NCBI GenBank assembly: GCA_964647705.1
Contig: CAZYIW010000012.1
Span: 1 to 31,701 of the forward strand
Origin: CAZYIW01 sp964647705
GTDB taxonomy: Bacteria > Pseudomonadota > Gammaproteobacteria > PS1 > Pseudothioglobaceae
DNA length: 31,701 nt
Direction: 5' to 3'
In this document: piece after piece, positions 23,993 to 30,890 of the stretch
Numbering within the stretch: position 1 is the first letter of the stretch
Layout: every line of letters begins with the position of its first letter
Notes under the pieces: model-generated
Database searches by the model: none
What the model was told of the DNA's origin: nothing
The model's input: only the letters and a program-made list of their open reading frames with translations
Program-made: the position numbers and the translations under genes

Positions 23993-25153
23993 TTAATCCC
24001 AATACTGAGTCTTAATTCCATAGCCCAAATCGGCTTCAATAAGTCTTGATCTGAGTTTGATTAATTTCTCAATTAATGCTGACTCATCTTGTTCATAAGC
24101 TTTAGCATCAGGAATTCGATTAACCACCACACCTAAGAGCTCAGTAATCGCATTACCAATTGAATTTTGGGAAATAGTAACAATAAGTTTCCCCTCGTCA
24201 TTACGATAGATAAGCTGTTTAAAAGCTGGTTGCCAACGAATAGATGAAGCATACTTTGCATCTTCAATACATTTGTCTCTGACTTTTTTAGCAGCAGATA
24301 AAAAGCAGTTATTAAACAACAGTGTTTTTTCAATCTCTTTGGCAAAATAAGCATTACTAGGCACCCCAGAGTTACGACTTGAAACTTGATTAAAGAAAGT
24401 ACGATAAAAATCTAAAAAACCTTTGAGTACAAGGTCATACTCTTTCCAAAAATCAATATTTTTTAAACTGTCAACCCCACCTTGAATCTCCCAACTTGGC
24501 AAACCTTGTGGATAGCCAGTTAAACCCAAACTTGAGGCCGACCCAGTAATTGGTTTGAGAATTTCTAGATCTAATGAGGATAGAAATTCAATATATACAT
24601 CCTGCATATAAGCAGCAAATAAAGAATGTTGACCACCATCCGTTAGATTTGGATTTTTCGTGTCAGCGAGTTCGGCCGATTCTAATTTTTCTTTGTCAAA
24701 AACAATAAAATGATTGTGCAACATACGAATACTGGGCACGCCTGCAGAAGTAATTGGCCAAGTTGCATCAAGCGAAGCCTCGCCGGCCAATATCAGATAT
24801 TTATCAGCATCAGGATATTGTTCCAACATAAAACCAATAATAATTTGGTTCATGCGATTCCAAACATTTCTTACATTGGTGGGAAGTTGGGTGCGTCTAA
24901 CAGGACGACCCAGAGGGTTTAATATACTTGTTGATGTGTTATAGATAATTGAACAATCAAACTCATTTGAATGGCCGAGTGCCTTTCGATAGAGTAAAAG
25001 ATCCTCATCATTGGTTAATAGACCATTGTTATTAATCAGGTCACTAAGGTTTTCTGGAGAATTAAAAAACTCATTGGGTTTCATGCCCTCAGGTACATCT
25101 AAAGGAATGGGACGAAAAGGAACATTAATCTCTCTTGGGCCAATTTTTTGCAT
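23993..25153 (-). CDS. Unidentified 386-aa protein between adk and hppA
   Basis: A soluble protein with no signal peptide or membrane helix; I do not recognise the family. Visible features: a Pro-rich start (IGPREINVPFRPIPLDVPEG), an Arg-rich stretch LGRPVRRTQLPTNVRNVWNRM, a block ILAGEASLDATWPITSAG, a His pair in IRMLHNHFIVFDKE, a Gly-rich middle (ITGSASSLGLTGYPQGLPSWEIQGG) and a C-terminal part ending in IKTQYWD. The H-N-H-F-I-V pattern faintly recalls HIT-type nucleotide transferases, but the full HxHxH triad is missing, so no function is assigned. It follows adk after a terminator and precedes hppA, in a region devoted to PPi and adenylate metabolism. Confidence 0.8.
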   Translation of the reverse strand: MQKIGPREINVPFRPIPLDVPEGMKPNEFFNSPENLSDLINNNGLLTNDEDLLLYRKALGHSNEFDCSIIYNTSTSILNPLGRPVRRTQLPTNVRNVWNRMNQIIIGFMLEQYPDADKYLILAGEASLDATWPITSAGVPSIRMLHNHFIVFDKEKLESAELADTKNPNLTDGGQHSLFAAYMQDVYIEFLSSLDLEILKPITGSASSLGLTGYPQGLPSWEIQGGVDSLKNIDFWKEYDLVLKGFLDFYRTFFNQVSSRNSGVPSNAYFAKEIEKTLLFNNCFLSAAKKVRDKCIEDAKYASSIRWQPAFKQLIYRNDEGKLIVTISQNSIGNAITELLGVVVNRIPDAKAYEQDESALIEKLIKLRSRLIEADLGYGIKTQYWD

Positions 25154-25175
25154 ATCGATAACCTTAGTTTGGTGA

Positions 25176-25218
25176 TAAAAAAAGGCTTATGCTGTGGTTA
25201 AACAACATAAGCCTTTAT
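25176..25218 (-). terminator. Terminator after adk
   Basis: On the minus strand the hairpin formed by AAAGGCTTATG (25181-25191) and CATAAGCCTTT (25206-25216), 11 base pairs with a 14-base loop, is followed by a run of seven T. It ends the pfp-adk message, so the 386-aa gene must rely on read-through or its own promoter. Confidence 0.8.
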
Positions 25219-25237
25219 AAACAGTGAAAGGGTATTT

Positions 25238-25888
25238 TTAGCCTAACTGAGCGTAAACTCGATCCCTTACATCTTCTAAAGTGCCTACGCCGTTAGCTGC
25301 ACCATAGCGAGGGGCATTTGTATCCTCATTCATCCATGACTGATAGTAGTCAACCAAAGGTTGTGTTTGTTCATGATAGACTGACAAACGCGAACGAACA
25401 GTTTGTTCATTGTCATCTTCACGTTGAACTAGGTCTTCACCAGTCACATCATCCTTTCCTTCTACTTTAGGCGGATTAAACACAACATGGTAGGTTCTTC
25501 CTGAAGCCAAATGTGCACGACGACCTGACATTCTTTCTACAATATCTTCATCAGGTACTTGGATCTCAACCACATAGTCAATTTGAATACCATCAGTTTT
25601 AAGCGCTTCTGCTTGTGCGATCGTACGTGGAAAACCATCGAATAGAAAACCATTTTGACAATCGTCTTCTTGAATGCGTTCTTTGACCAAACCAATGATA
25701 ATATCGTCTGATACCAAACCACCCGCGTCCATTACTTTTTTGGCTTCTACGCCCAATGGTGTGCCTGCTTTTACAGCCGCACGAAGCATATCGCCTGTTG
25801 AGATTTGTGGAATGTCGTATTTTTGGCAAATATTGGTTGCCTGTGTGCCTTTACCTGCGCCCGGAGGGCCTAATAGAATAACGTTCAT
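25238..25888 (-). CDS. adk: Adenylate kinase
   Basis: 216 residues, long-LID type. P-loop GPPGAGKGT (7-15), NMP-binding region ISTGDMLRAAVKAGT, FDGFPRTIAQAEAL, and the LID segment GRRAHLASGRTYHVVFNPPK without zinc cysteines. It interconverts AMP plus ATP and two ADP. AprBA consumes AMP in sulfite oxidation, so Adk is the natural balance to the sulfur pathway encoded nearby. It begins 18 bases after pfp with an AGGAAG site, so the two are co-transcribed. Confidence 0.97.
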   Translation of the reverse strand: MNVILLGPPGAGKGTQATNICQKYDIPQISTGDMLRAAVKAGTPLGVEAKKVMDAGGLVSDDIIIGLVKERIQEDDCQNGFLFDGFPRTIAQAEALKTDGIQIDYVVEIQVPDEDIVERMSGRRAHLASGRTYHVVFNPPKVEGKDDVTGEDLVQREDDNEQTVRSRLSVYHEQTQPLVDYYQSWMNEDTNAPRYGAANGVGTLEDVRDRVYAQLG

Positions 25889-25906
25889 TGTATTTTCTTC
25901 CTTTTA

Positions 25907-27151
25907 TTAAACTTCAAAATTCGGTAGTTTTTTCTCTACCATTTCTTTTTTCATCACCACATAGTCTGGCAAGCCGTTCTTGTATGGTGGGTAATTTTCT
26001 CCCTCAATTAGCGGTTGTAAGTATTCGCGACACGCCTCGGTAATACCAAAGCCATCTTCAGAGATGTATTCCATTGGCATCATCTTTTCAACATTAGCAA
26101 TGTCTTTTAACTGGCCTGAACCAATCTCCCAAGCATATGGATTGTTAGATGTACGAATCACTGCAGGCATCACAGAATTTTTGCCATCAAGTGCCATTTC
26201 AACTGCAGCTTCACCTAAAGCATAAGCTTGTTCAACGTCAGAATTTGATGATAAGTGACGTGCAGCACGTTGAAGATAATCTGCCACTGCCCAGTGGTAT
26301 TTATAACCCAATGCATCTTTAATTAAATTGGCAACAACAGGCGCTGCACCACCAAGTTGTGCATGACCAAAGTCATCGCGCGTGCCTTGTTCTGCAAGGA
26401 AACGACCATCAGGCCATTTAGTGCCTTCAGAAACCACAATCGTACAATAACCAAATTCTTTAACATTGGCATCAACCTTGGCTAGGAATTTCTCCTCGTC
26501 AAAATCCACCTCAGGGAAAAGAATTACCACAGGGATAGAATCATCAACCAAGCCACCAGCAGCAGCAATCCAGCCCGCATGACGACCCATCACTTCAAGT
26601 ACAAAAATCTTAGTTGAAGTTGCTGCCATTGAAGCCACATCGAAACTGGCTTCCATCGTTGATACAGCAATATATTTAGCCACCGAGCCAAAACCAGGAC
26701 AATTGTCAGTGACTGGCAAGTCGTTATCCACTGTTTTTGGCACGTGAATGGCCTGAATTGGATAACCCATCTTCTCAGACAATTGAGAAACCTTTAAGCA
26801 AGTATCAGCAGAGTCACCGCCGCCATTATAGAAAAAATAACTGATATCATGTGCTTTGAATACCTCGATTAATCTTTCGTACTCACGTTTGTTTTCTTCT
26901 AAAGATTTCATCTTGTAACGACAAGAGCCAAAGCCACCTGATGGCGTATGCTTTAATGCCGCAATATCAGCGTCTGATTCTTTGGAAGTGTCAATTAAAT
27001 TTTCTGTCAATGCACCAATGATGCCGTTTTGACCAGCAAAAACCGTGCCGATTTTATCTGAATTTTTTCGTGCAGTTTCAATCACACCACAAGCCGATGC
27101 ATTGATAACAGCCGTTACGCCACCTGATTGAGCATAAAAAGCGTTTTTCAT
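25907..27151 (-). CDS. pfp: Pyrophosphate-dependent 6-phosphofructokinase
   Basis: 414 residues. The phosphate-donor site reads GGGDS (110-114): Asp113 takes the place of the Gly found in ATP-dependent enzymes. PKTVDNDLPVTDNCPGFGS (138-156) carries Lys139 and catalytic Asp142, the signature of PPi-dependent PFK. Family work in Methylococcus and in thiotrophic symbionts shows such enzymes are reversible and can also act on sedoheptulose bisphosphate, replacing bisphosphatases of the Calvin cycle and regenerating PPi. That role fits here by inference. It is followed by adk after 18 bases and, further on, by hppA. Confidence 0.95.
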   Translation of the reverse strand: MKNAFYAQSGGVTAVINASACGVIETARKNSDKIGTVFAGQNGIIGALTENLIDTSKESDADIAALKHTPSGGFGSCRYKMKSLEENKREYERLIEVFKAHDISYFFYNGGGDSADTCLKVSQLSEKMGYPIQAIHVPKTVDNDLPVTDNCPGFGSVAKYIAVSTMEASFDVASMAATSTKIFVLEVMGRHAGWIAAAGGLVDDSIPVVILFPEVDFDEEKFLAKVDANVKEFGYCTIVVSEGTKWPDGRFLAEQGTRDDFGHAQLGGAAPVVANLIKDALGYKYHWAVADYLQRAARHLSSNSDVEQAYALGEAAVEMALDGKNSVMPAVIRTSNNPYAWEIGSGQLKDIANVEKMMPMEYISEDGFGITEACREYLQPLIEGENYPPYKNGLPDYVVMKKEMVEKKLPNFEV

Positions 27152-27216
27152 CTTTATTCCCCTAATTAATTTGGATAAGTAATACTATCGCTTTTATAAA
27201 AAAGCAAAAACGCTTT

Positions 27217-27222
27217 ATTATA
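27217..27222 (-). promoter_or_regulatory. -10 element of pfp
   Basis: Minus-strand TATAAT, 65 bases before the pfp ATG, with no good -35. A small hairpin, GCTTTT and AAAAGC (27190-27205), lies in the predicted leader. Confidence 0.5.
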
Positions 27223-27259
27223 CATTTCTAATATCCTTGGCTCGTTCGAATTTAAAAGA

Positions 27260-27736
27260 TCAGTCGAAAATATAGCTCTTTATCTGCCATTCTTGTGTCT
27301 CATGCACTTTCATTAACAAGCATCTTGCACCGCCATAATTGCGCACTTTGCCTGATGCACCTGGATTGACAATCCAAGGCGTGTTTTCTTGATCAATGAT
27401 TTGCTTGTGCGTGTGTCCGTAAATCACCACTTTGGCATTTGCATGCGTGGATCTTAAAGATGCGTGTGAGGGTTGATACCAGCCATGTTGGTGCCCATGT
27501 TCAATGACAATACTGCCACTGGGAAAATGCAGTCTTTCAATATCATCTAGCGCACTGATGTGCCCATCGTTATTGCCAGCCACTGCAATTAATTTTTCCT
27601 TAGGCTGTAATGAATCTAGTGTAGATTCATCAATCACATCTCCAGCATGAATGACGATATCACTTTGATTGGCAAGTTTAATGATCTCTTGATGGATACT
27701 GCCATGCGAATCTGAAAGAATACAAATTGTTGTCAT
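27260..27736 (-). CDS. YfcE/MJ0936-family metallophosphoesterase
   Basis: 158 residues, a complete small calcineurin-like phosphoesterase. Metal ligands are all present: D9 and H11 in LSDSHG, D33 in HAGDVID, N55/N56 in AGNNDGH, H80 in EHGH, and H108 and H110 in YGHTH. Members cleave phosphodiesters such as bis-pNPP in vitro; the cellular substrate is generally unknown. The gene is divergent from the SCP2-like gene, with promoters whose -10 regions are exact copies, and lies 108 bases upstream of pfp on the same strand. Confidence 0.88.
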   Translation of the reverse strand: MTTICILSDSHGSIHQEIIKLANQSDIVIHAGDVIDESTLDSLQPKEKLIAVAGNNDGHISALDDIERLHFPSGSIVIEHGHQHGWYQPSHASLRSTHANAKVVIYGHTHKQIIDQENTPWIVNPGASGKVRNYGGARCLLMKVHETQEWQIKSYIFD

Positions 27737-27787
27737 TTTTACAAGTAAAAAACAGCCAATAAATAAGAGAAATTAATTATACGCTTC

Positions 27788-27871
27788 ATTGATATTATGC
27801 TCGATTATAAAAGTTACAACAATTTTAAAAAAACACTCGATTATTCAAATTTAAATTGGCATAATATCAAT
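27788..27871. repeat. 13-base inverted repeat forming two divergent promoters
   Basis: ATTGATATTATGC (27788-27800) and GCATAATATCAAT (27859-27871) are perfect inverted copies 58 bases apart. Each contains the -10 CATAAT of the gene it faces: minus strand TTGTTG (27817-27822), 17 bases, CATAAT; plus strand TTGG-CATAAT (27856-27865). A direct repeat CTCGATTAT occurs between them at 27800-27808 and 27836-27844. Confidence 0.75.
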
Positions 27872-27872
27872 C

Positions 27873-27928
27873 GTTCGATGAGCGAGCGAACTTGAGGAGA
27901 ATGGGTAAAACGATTGAAAAATATCGTT
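27873..27928 (+). other. Structured leader of the SCP2-like gene
   Basis: Two hairpins lie in the predicted 87-base leader: GTTCG (27873-27877) with CGAAC (27887-27891), and AACGAT (27909-27914) with ATCGTT (27923-27928). A tiny reading frame MGKTIEKYR (27901-27930) follows a GAGGAG site, although the spacing to its ATG is only one base. Confidence 0.35.
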
Positions 27929-27958
27929 AGTTTTTACTTCATTGAATAGGAGATAAAT

Positions 27959-28363
27959 ATGGCAGAAGTTTTTTCGGATGAATGGATGAACCAGCTAAAA
28001 GATGCTTGGAACGGTTCAGACGATGTTCGTGGTAAATTAGCAGAAATTGGTTTTTCTTCAACCATAGCTTGTGGCTTTAAAGGGGATGGCCAACCTACGG
28101 GTATTTTTATTGTCGAGAACGGAGAATGTGTTCGTGCTGGTAGCTACAGTGATGAAACACCAGATTGGGACATGCGTGCCGATAAGAAGAATTGGTTAAA
28201 ATGGATTGACAAACCGTTGAGCATGGCCTCTATGGGTATGGCAGTAACCATGGGCAAATTAAAATTTGAAACAGGTGATTTTGCCTCGATGATTAAAGAT
28301 CCCAGAATGGCCAATCCATTTGTAAAAAGTTTTGCTTTAATGAGCCAGATCGGTGGTGAATAA
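27959..28363 (+). CDS. SCP2 sterol-binding-domain-like protein
   Basis: 134 residues, no signal peptide or membrane helix. The pattern of an N-terminal helix (SDEWMNQLKDAWNG), a beta sheet (TIACGFKGDGQPTGIFIVENGECVRAG) and a C-terminal helical region (MAVTMGKLKFETGDFASMIKDP) fits the small SCP-2 like domain. The stretch GKLKFETGDFASM corresponds to the typical G-x-l-x-x-x-G-D end of this fold. Such proteins bind lipids or hydrophobic ligands, and the bacterial ligand is usually unknown. An AGGAG site (27948-27952) sets the start. It ends in a strong terminator shared with the minus-strand cysS unit. Confidence 0.75.
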   Translation: MAEVFSDEWMNQLKDAWNGSDDVRGKLAEIGFSSTIACGFKGDGQPTGIFIVENGECVRAGSYSDETPDWDMRADKKNWLKWIDKPLSMASMGMAVTMGKLKFETGDFASMIKDPRMANPFVKSFALMSQIGGE

Positions 28364-28385
28364 AGCTTTCTTTTAGCTTTTTAAG

Positions 28386-28410
28386 AACCCGCCAATTTGG
28401 CGGGTTTTTT
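28386..28410. terminator. Terminator after the SCP2-like gene
   Basis: AACCCGCCA (28386-28394) pairs with TGGCGGGTT (28398-28406) around ATT, followed by T on the plus strand. The same CCCGCC/GGCGGG core is used in the terminator at 256-283. On the minus strand the T-run is weak. Confidence 0.88.
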
Positions 28411-29080
28411 AATGCGGTTTAACCGGCATCATTGCGGCAAAATTCTCAATATTAATAAAACCTTGTTTTTCTTCTATGCCCATTTGCGAGCTGGGCTTAC
28501 TCATAGCAACCACTGTACCAATACCAAATTTTTTAGCCGATTCAAGCACCGATAAAGAGTCGTCAAAAAACACACTTTTAGTTTTGTCCAAATCGAGCTC
28601 ATGACTCATTTTTTGCCAAAATTTTTGTTCTTCTTTAGCAGCATTGTAATCATGTGATGAAACAATTCGATCAAAATGCTCTTCTAAGTTTGTAATGCGC
28701 ATTTTTAAATGAATGGTTTTTCGATGTGCATTAGTAACCAAATAGATTTTCTTATGATGCTGTTTGGCCTCGACCAAAAATTCCAATACAAAAGGATGGA
28801 TCTGAATCAGATGAGACACATCTTCTTTGAGCTTAACAATATCTAATTCGAAAATTTTTTGCCAATAATCCACACAATACCAATGCAACTTGCCTTGTTC
28901 AGCTCTTAGCATAGGGTGAATTTTTTCTTTGGCACTCTTGTGAGTGAGGTTGTGTTTATTGGCAAAAGCCAGTGGCAAGTATTCCATCCAAAAATGCAAA
29001 TCAAAATGAAGGTCCAGTAAAGTGCCATCCATATCCAAAAGAATGGTATCAATATTTTCCCAATCAATCAGTTTGCTCAT
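28409..29080 (-). CDS. HAD-family nucleotidase, YrfG-like (GMP/IMP 5'-nucleotidase)
   Basis: 223 residues. HAD motif I is DMDGTLLD (16-23, nucleophile D16), motif II VTNAH, motif III lysine in the KEEQKFWQKM stretch and motif IV FFDDS. The cap region with LHWYCVDYWQKIFELDI closely parallels the LNWYCLDYW segment of E. coli YrfG, which prefers GMP and IMP. Dephosphorylation of purine monophosphates is therefore the best guess. It begins 12 bases after cysS on the same strand, so it is probably co-transcribed. The stop lies at the foot of the shared terminator. Confidence 0.87.
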   Translation of the reverse strand: MSKLIDWENIDTILLDMDGTLLDLHFDLHFWMEYLPLAFANKHNLTHKSAKEKIHPMLRAEQGKLHWYCVDYWQKIFELDIVKLKEDVSHLIQIHPFVLEFLVEAKQHHKKIYLVTNAHRKTIHLKMRITNLEEHFDRIVSSHDYNAAKEEQKFWQKMSHELDLDKTKSVFFDDSLSVLESAKKFGIGTVVAMSKPSSQMGIEEKQGFINIENFAAMMPVKPH

Positions 29081-29092
29081 TAGGACACAGTG

Positions 29093-30481
29093 TTATTTTC
29101 GGCGCCAAGTAGTACCATCGGCACTGTCTTCGAGAATAATACCTTGCTCATTGAGCTCGTCGCGAATCTGATCAGAGAGAGCAAAGTCTTTGTTGGCTCT
29201 GGCTTCGTTACGTTGGTTGATTTTAGTGTCAATGATTTCATCGGACAAAACCACGCCTTGTTTTAGAAAAGTTTCCGCATCGTTTTGCAGGATACCTATA
29301 TAGCCACCGAGTTTTTTCAAAAGTTCGGCCAAAGCTTTGGCTTGTTCGATGTCTTTGTCTCTTTCGGCATTGACCAGCTTAGCCAGTTCAAACAAAATGC
29401 TCAGTGCAATGGGTGTGTTGAAATCATCATCTAAGGCTTGATTGAAACGTTTTTCAAAATCAAAACGTTGTGAGACTTCATCCATCGCAGCCTGAGAACT
29501 GCCTAAATCTCGAATAGCGGTATATAAACGCGTTAACGAAGACTTGGCGTTTTCAAGATTATCATCAGAAAAATTAAGCGGTGAACGATAGTGTGAACTC
29601 ATAATAAAGTAGCGTAGCGATTCGCCATCATAATTTTCTAACACACCACGAATGGTAAAAAAGTTGTTTAAGGATTTAGACATCTTCTCATCATTAATAT
29701 TGACAAAGCCTACATGCATCCAAGTATTAACAAAAGGAGAATTATTTGCACCTTCAGATTGGGCAATCTCATTTTCGTGATGCGGGAAGGTTAGGTCCAT
29801 ACCACCACCATGAATATCAAAATGATTACCCAAATGATGGCACGACATGGCCGAGCATTCAATATGCCAGCCTGGTCGGCCTTCTCCCCAAGGTGAAGAC
29901 CAGCTGGGCTCAGAGGGCTTGGCCATCTTCCAAAGCACAAAATCGAGTGGATCTTTCTTTTCGCTTTCAACATCAACGCGTGCGCCGGCCTCAAGCTCGT
30001 CTAGATTTTTACCACTGAGCTTGCCATAAGGCTCAAAGTCTCGAACCGAATAATAGACATCCCCATTTTTTGCTTGGTAAGCAATACCTTTTTCAACTAA
30101 TGACTCAATCATATAAAACATCTGATCAATTGAGTCAGTGGCTCTGGGTTCAACATCAGGCGCTAGAACACCCAACGCTTGCTCGTCTTCATGCATGGCG
30201 TCAATAAAACGATTGGTCAGAGCATAAATATCTTCTTTGTTTTCAATAGCGCGCTGGATAATTTTGTCATCAATATCGGTAATATTGCGCACATACTTTA
30301 CCTGCTTAAAATTTCGTCTTAAATGACGCGTAATTACGTCAAACATAACCAAAACGCGGGCATGACCCATATGGCAATAGTCATAGACTGTCATGCCACA
30401 AACATAAATACCAACACTGTCAGGATTAATTGGATGAAAATCCTCTTTCTGGCGCGACATTGTGTTGTAAATCTTAAGCAT
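29093..30481 (-). CDS. cysS: Cysteinyl-tRNA synthetase
   Basis: 462 residues, class I synthetase. The HIGH motif is HMGH (37-40), preceded by C28 in VCGMTVYDY, a zinc ligand. Other zinc-site parts are GWHIECSAMS and HGGGMDLTFPHHENE. KMSKS is at 266-270. The C-terminal anticodon-binding part ends in DSADGTTWRRK. A -10-like TAAAAT on the minus strand (30488-30493) lies only 6 bases upstream of the ATG, so the message may be nearly leaderless. The YrfG-like gene follows. Confidence 0.97.
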   Translation of the reverse strand: MLKIYNTMSRQKEDFHPINPDSVGIYVCGMTVYDYCHMGHARVLVMFDVITRHLRRNFKQVKYVRNITDIDDKIIQRAIENKEDIYALTNRFIDAMHEDEQALGVLAPDVEPRATDSIDQMFYMIESLVEKGIAYQAKNGDVYYSVRDFEPYGKLSGKNLDELEAGARVDVESEKKDPLDFVLWKMAKPSEPSWSSPWGEGRPGWHIECSAMSCHHLGNHFDIHGGGMDLTFPHHENEIAQSEGANNSPFVNTWMHVGFVNINDEKMSKSLNNFFTIRGVLENYDGESLRYFIMSSHYRSPLNFSDDNLENAKSSLTRLYTAIRDLGSSQAAMDEVSQRFDFEKRFNQALDDDFNTPIALSILFELAKLVNAERDKDIEQAKALAELLKKLGGYIGILQNDAETFLKQGVVLSDEIIDTKINQRNEARANKDFALSDQIRDELNEQGIILEDSADGTTWRRK

Positions 30482-30555
30482 GGTGACATTTTACGCAGTT
30501 TTTATTAATTAGGTTAGCCCCTGTCCTAAGTGTGAATTAATTAGAATATAAATTG

Positions 30556-30561
30556 TATAAT
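30556..30561 (+). promoter_or_regulatory. -10 element of the rubredoxin gene
   Basis: Perfect TATAAT, 28 bases before the rubredoxin ATG. The -35 is weak (GTGAAT at 30532-30537, 18-base spacer). A GGAAC sequence before the ATG is a modest ribosome binding site. Confidence 0.6.
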
Positions 30562-30589
30562 TTCAACAAATTTTATTATTGGAACAGTC

Positions 30590-30760
30590 ATGAAATACAA
30601 AAAATACAGATGCATTGTTTGCGATTGGGTCTATGATGAATATCTTGGTGCCCCCAACGAAGGTATCGAACCGATGACCCGCTGGGAAGATGTGCCTGAA
30701 GATTGGGTTTGTCCAGATTGTGGTGCAACCAAAGATCAGTTTGAAATGGTTGAGGTCTAG
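30590..30760 (+). CDS. Rubredoxin
   Basis: 56 residues. Four cysteines bind a single iron: C8 and C11 in CIVCDWVYDE, and C41 and C44 in CPDCGATKDQFE. The core DWVCPDCG and the PMTRWEDVPEDW loop are classical. The first knuckle has Asp instead of the usual Gly after the second cysteine (CIVCD), a variant also found in some proteobacterial rubredoxins. It is a small electron carrier in the cytoplasm; candidate partners (rubredoxin reductase, rubrerythrin, alkane hydroxylase) are not in the window. A stem-loop follows the stop and leuB starts 130 bases later. Confidence 0.95.
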   Translation: MKYKKYRCIVCDWVYDEYLGAPNEGIEPMTRWEDVPEDWVCPDCGATKDQFEMVEV

Positions 30761-30761
30761 T

Positions 30762-30799
30762 TTAAGTTCAAAAGCCAAGTCAGGCTTTTATGCACTTAA
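30762..30799 (+). terminator. Stem-loop after rubredoxin, weak terminator
   Basis: An inner stem AAAAGCC (30770-30776) with GGCTTTT (30783-30789) is extended by an outer TTAAGT (30762-30767) with ACTTAA (30794-30799). The T-run is short, so termination may be partial. Confidence 0.45.
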
Positions 30800-30890
30800 G
30801 ATCAGACTTAACAACGAAAAAATATTTCTATTCAGTCTTATCAGGTGCCTCAAGTAAAATACAAAGTTCATTTTTAAAACGTATCAGAAT

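Noticed and set aside
29746..30029. Several frames inside cysS on the other strand and frame
   Set aside because: They are shadows of the conserved CysS coding sequence with no independent motifs or start signals.
30563..30778. 71-aa minus-strand frame
   Set aside because: It is fully antisense to rubredoxin, whose four iron-binding cysteines make the plus strand the real gene.
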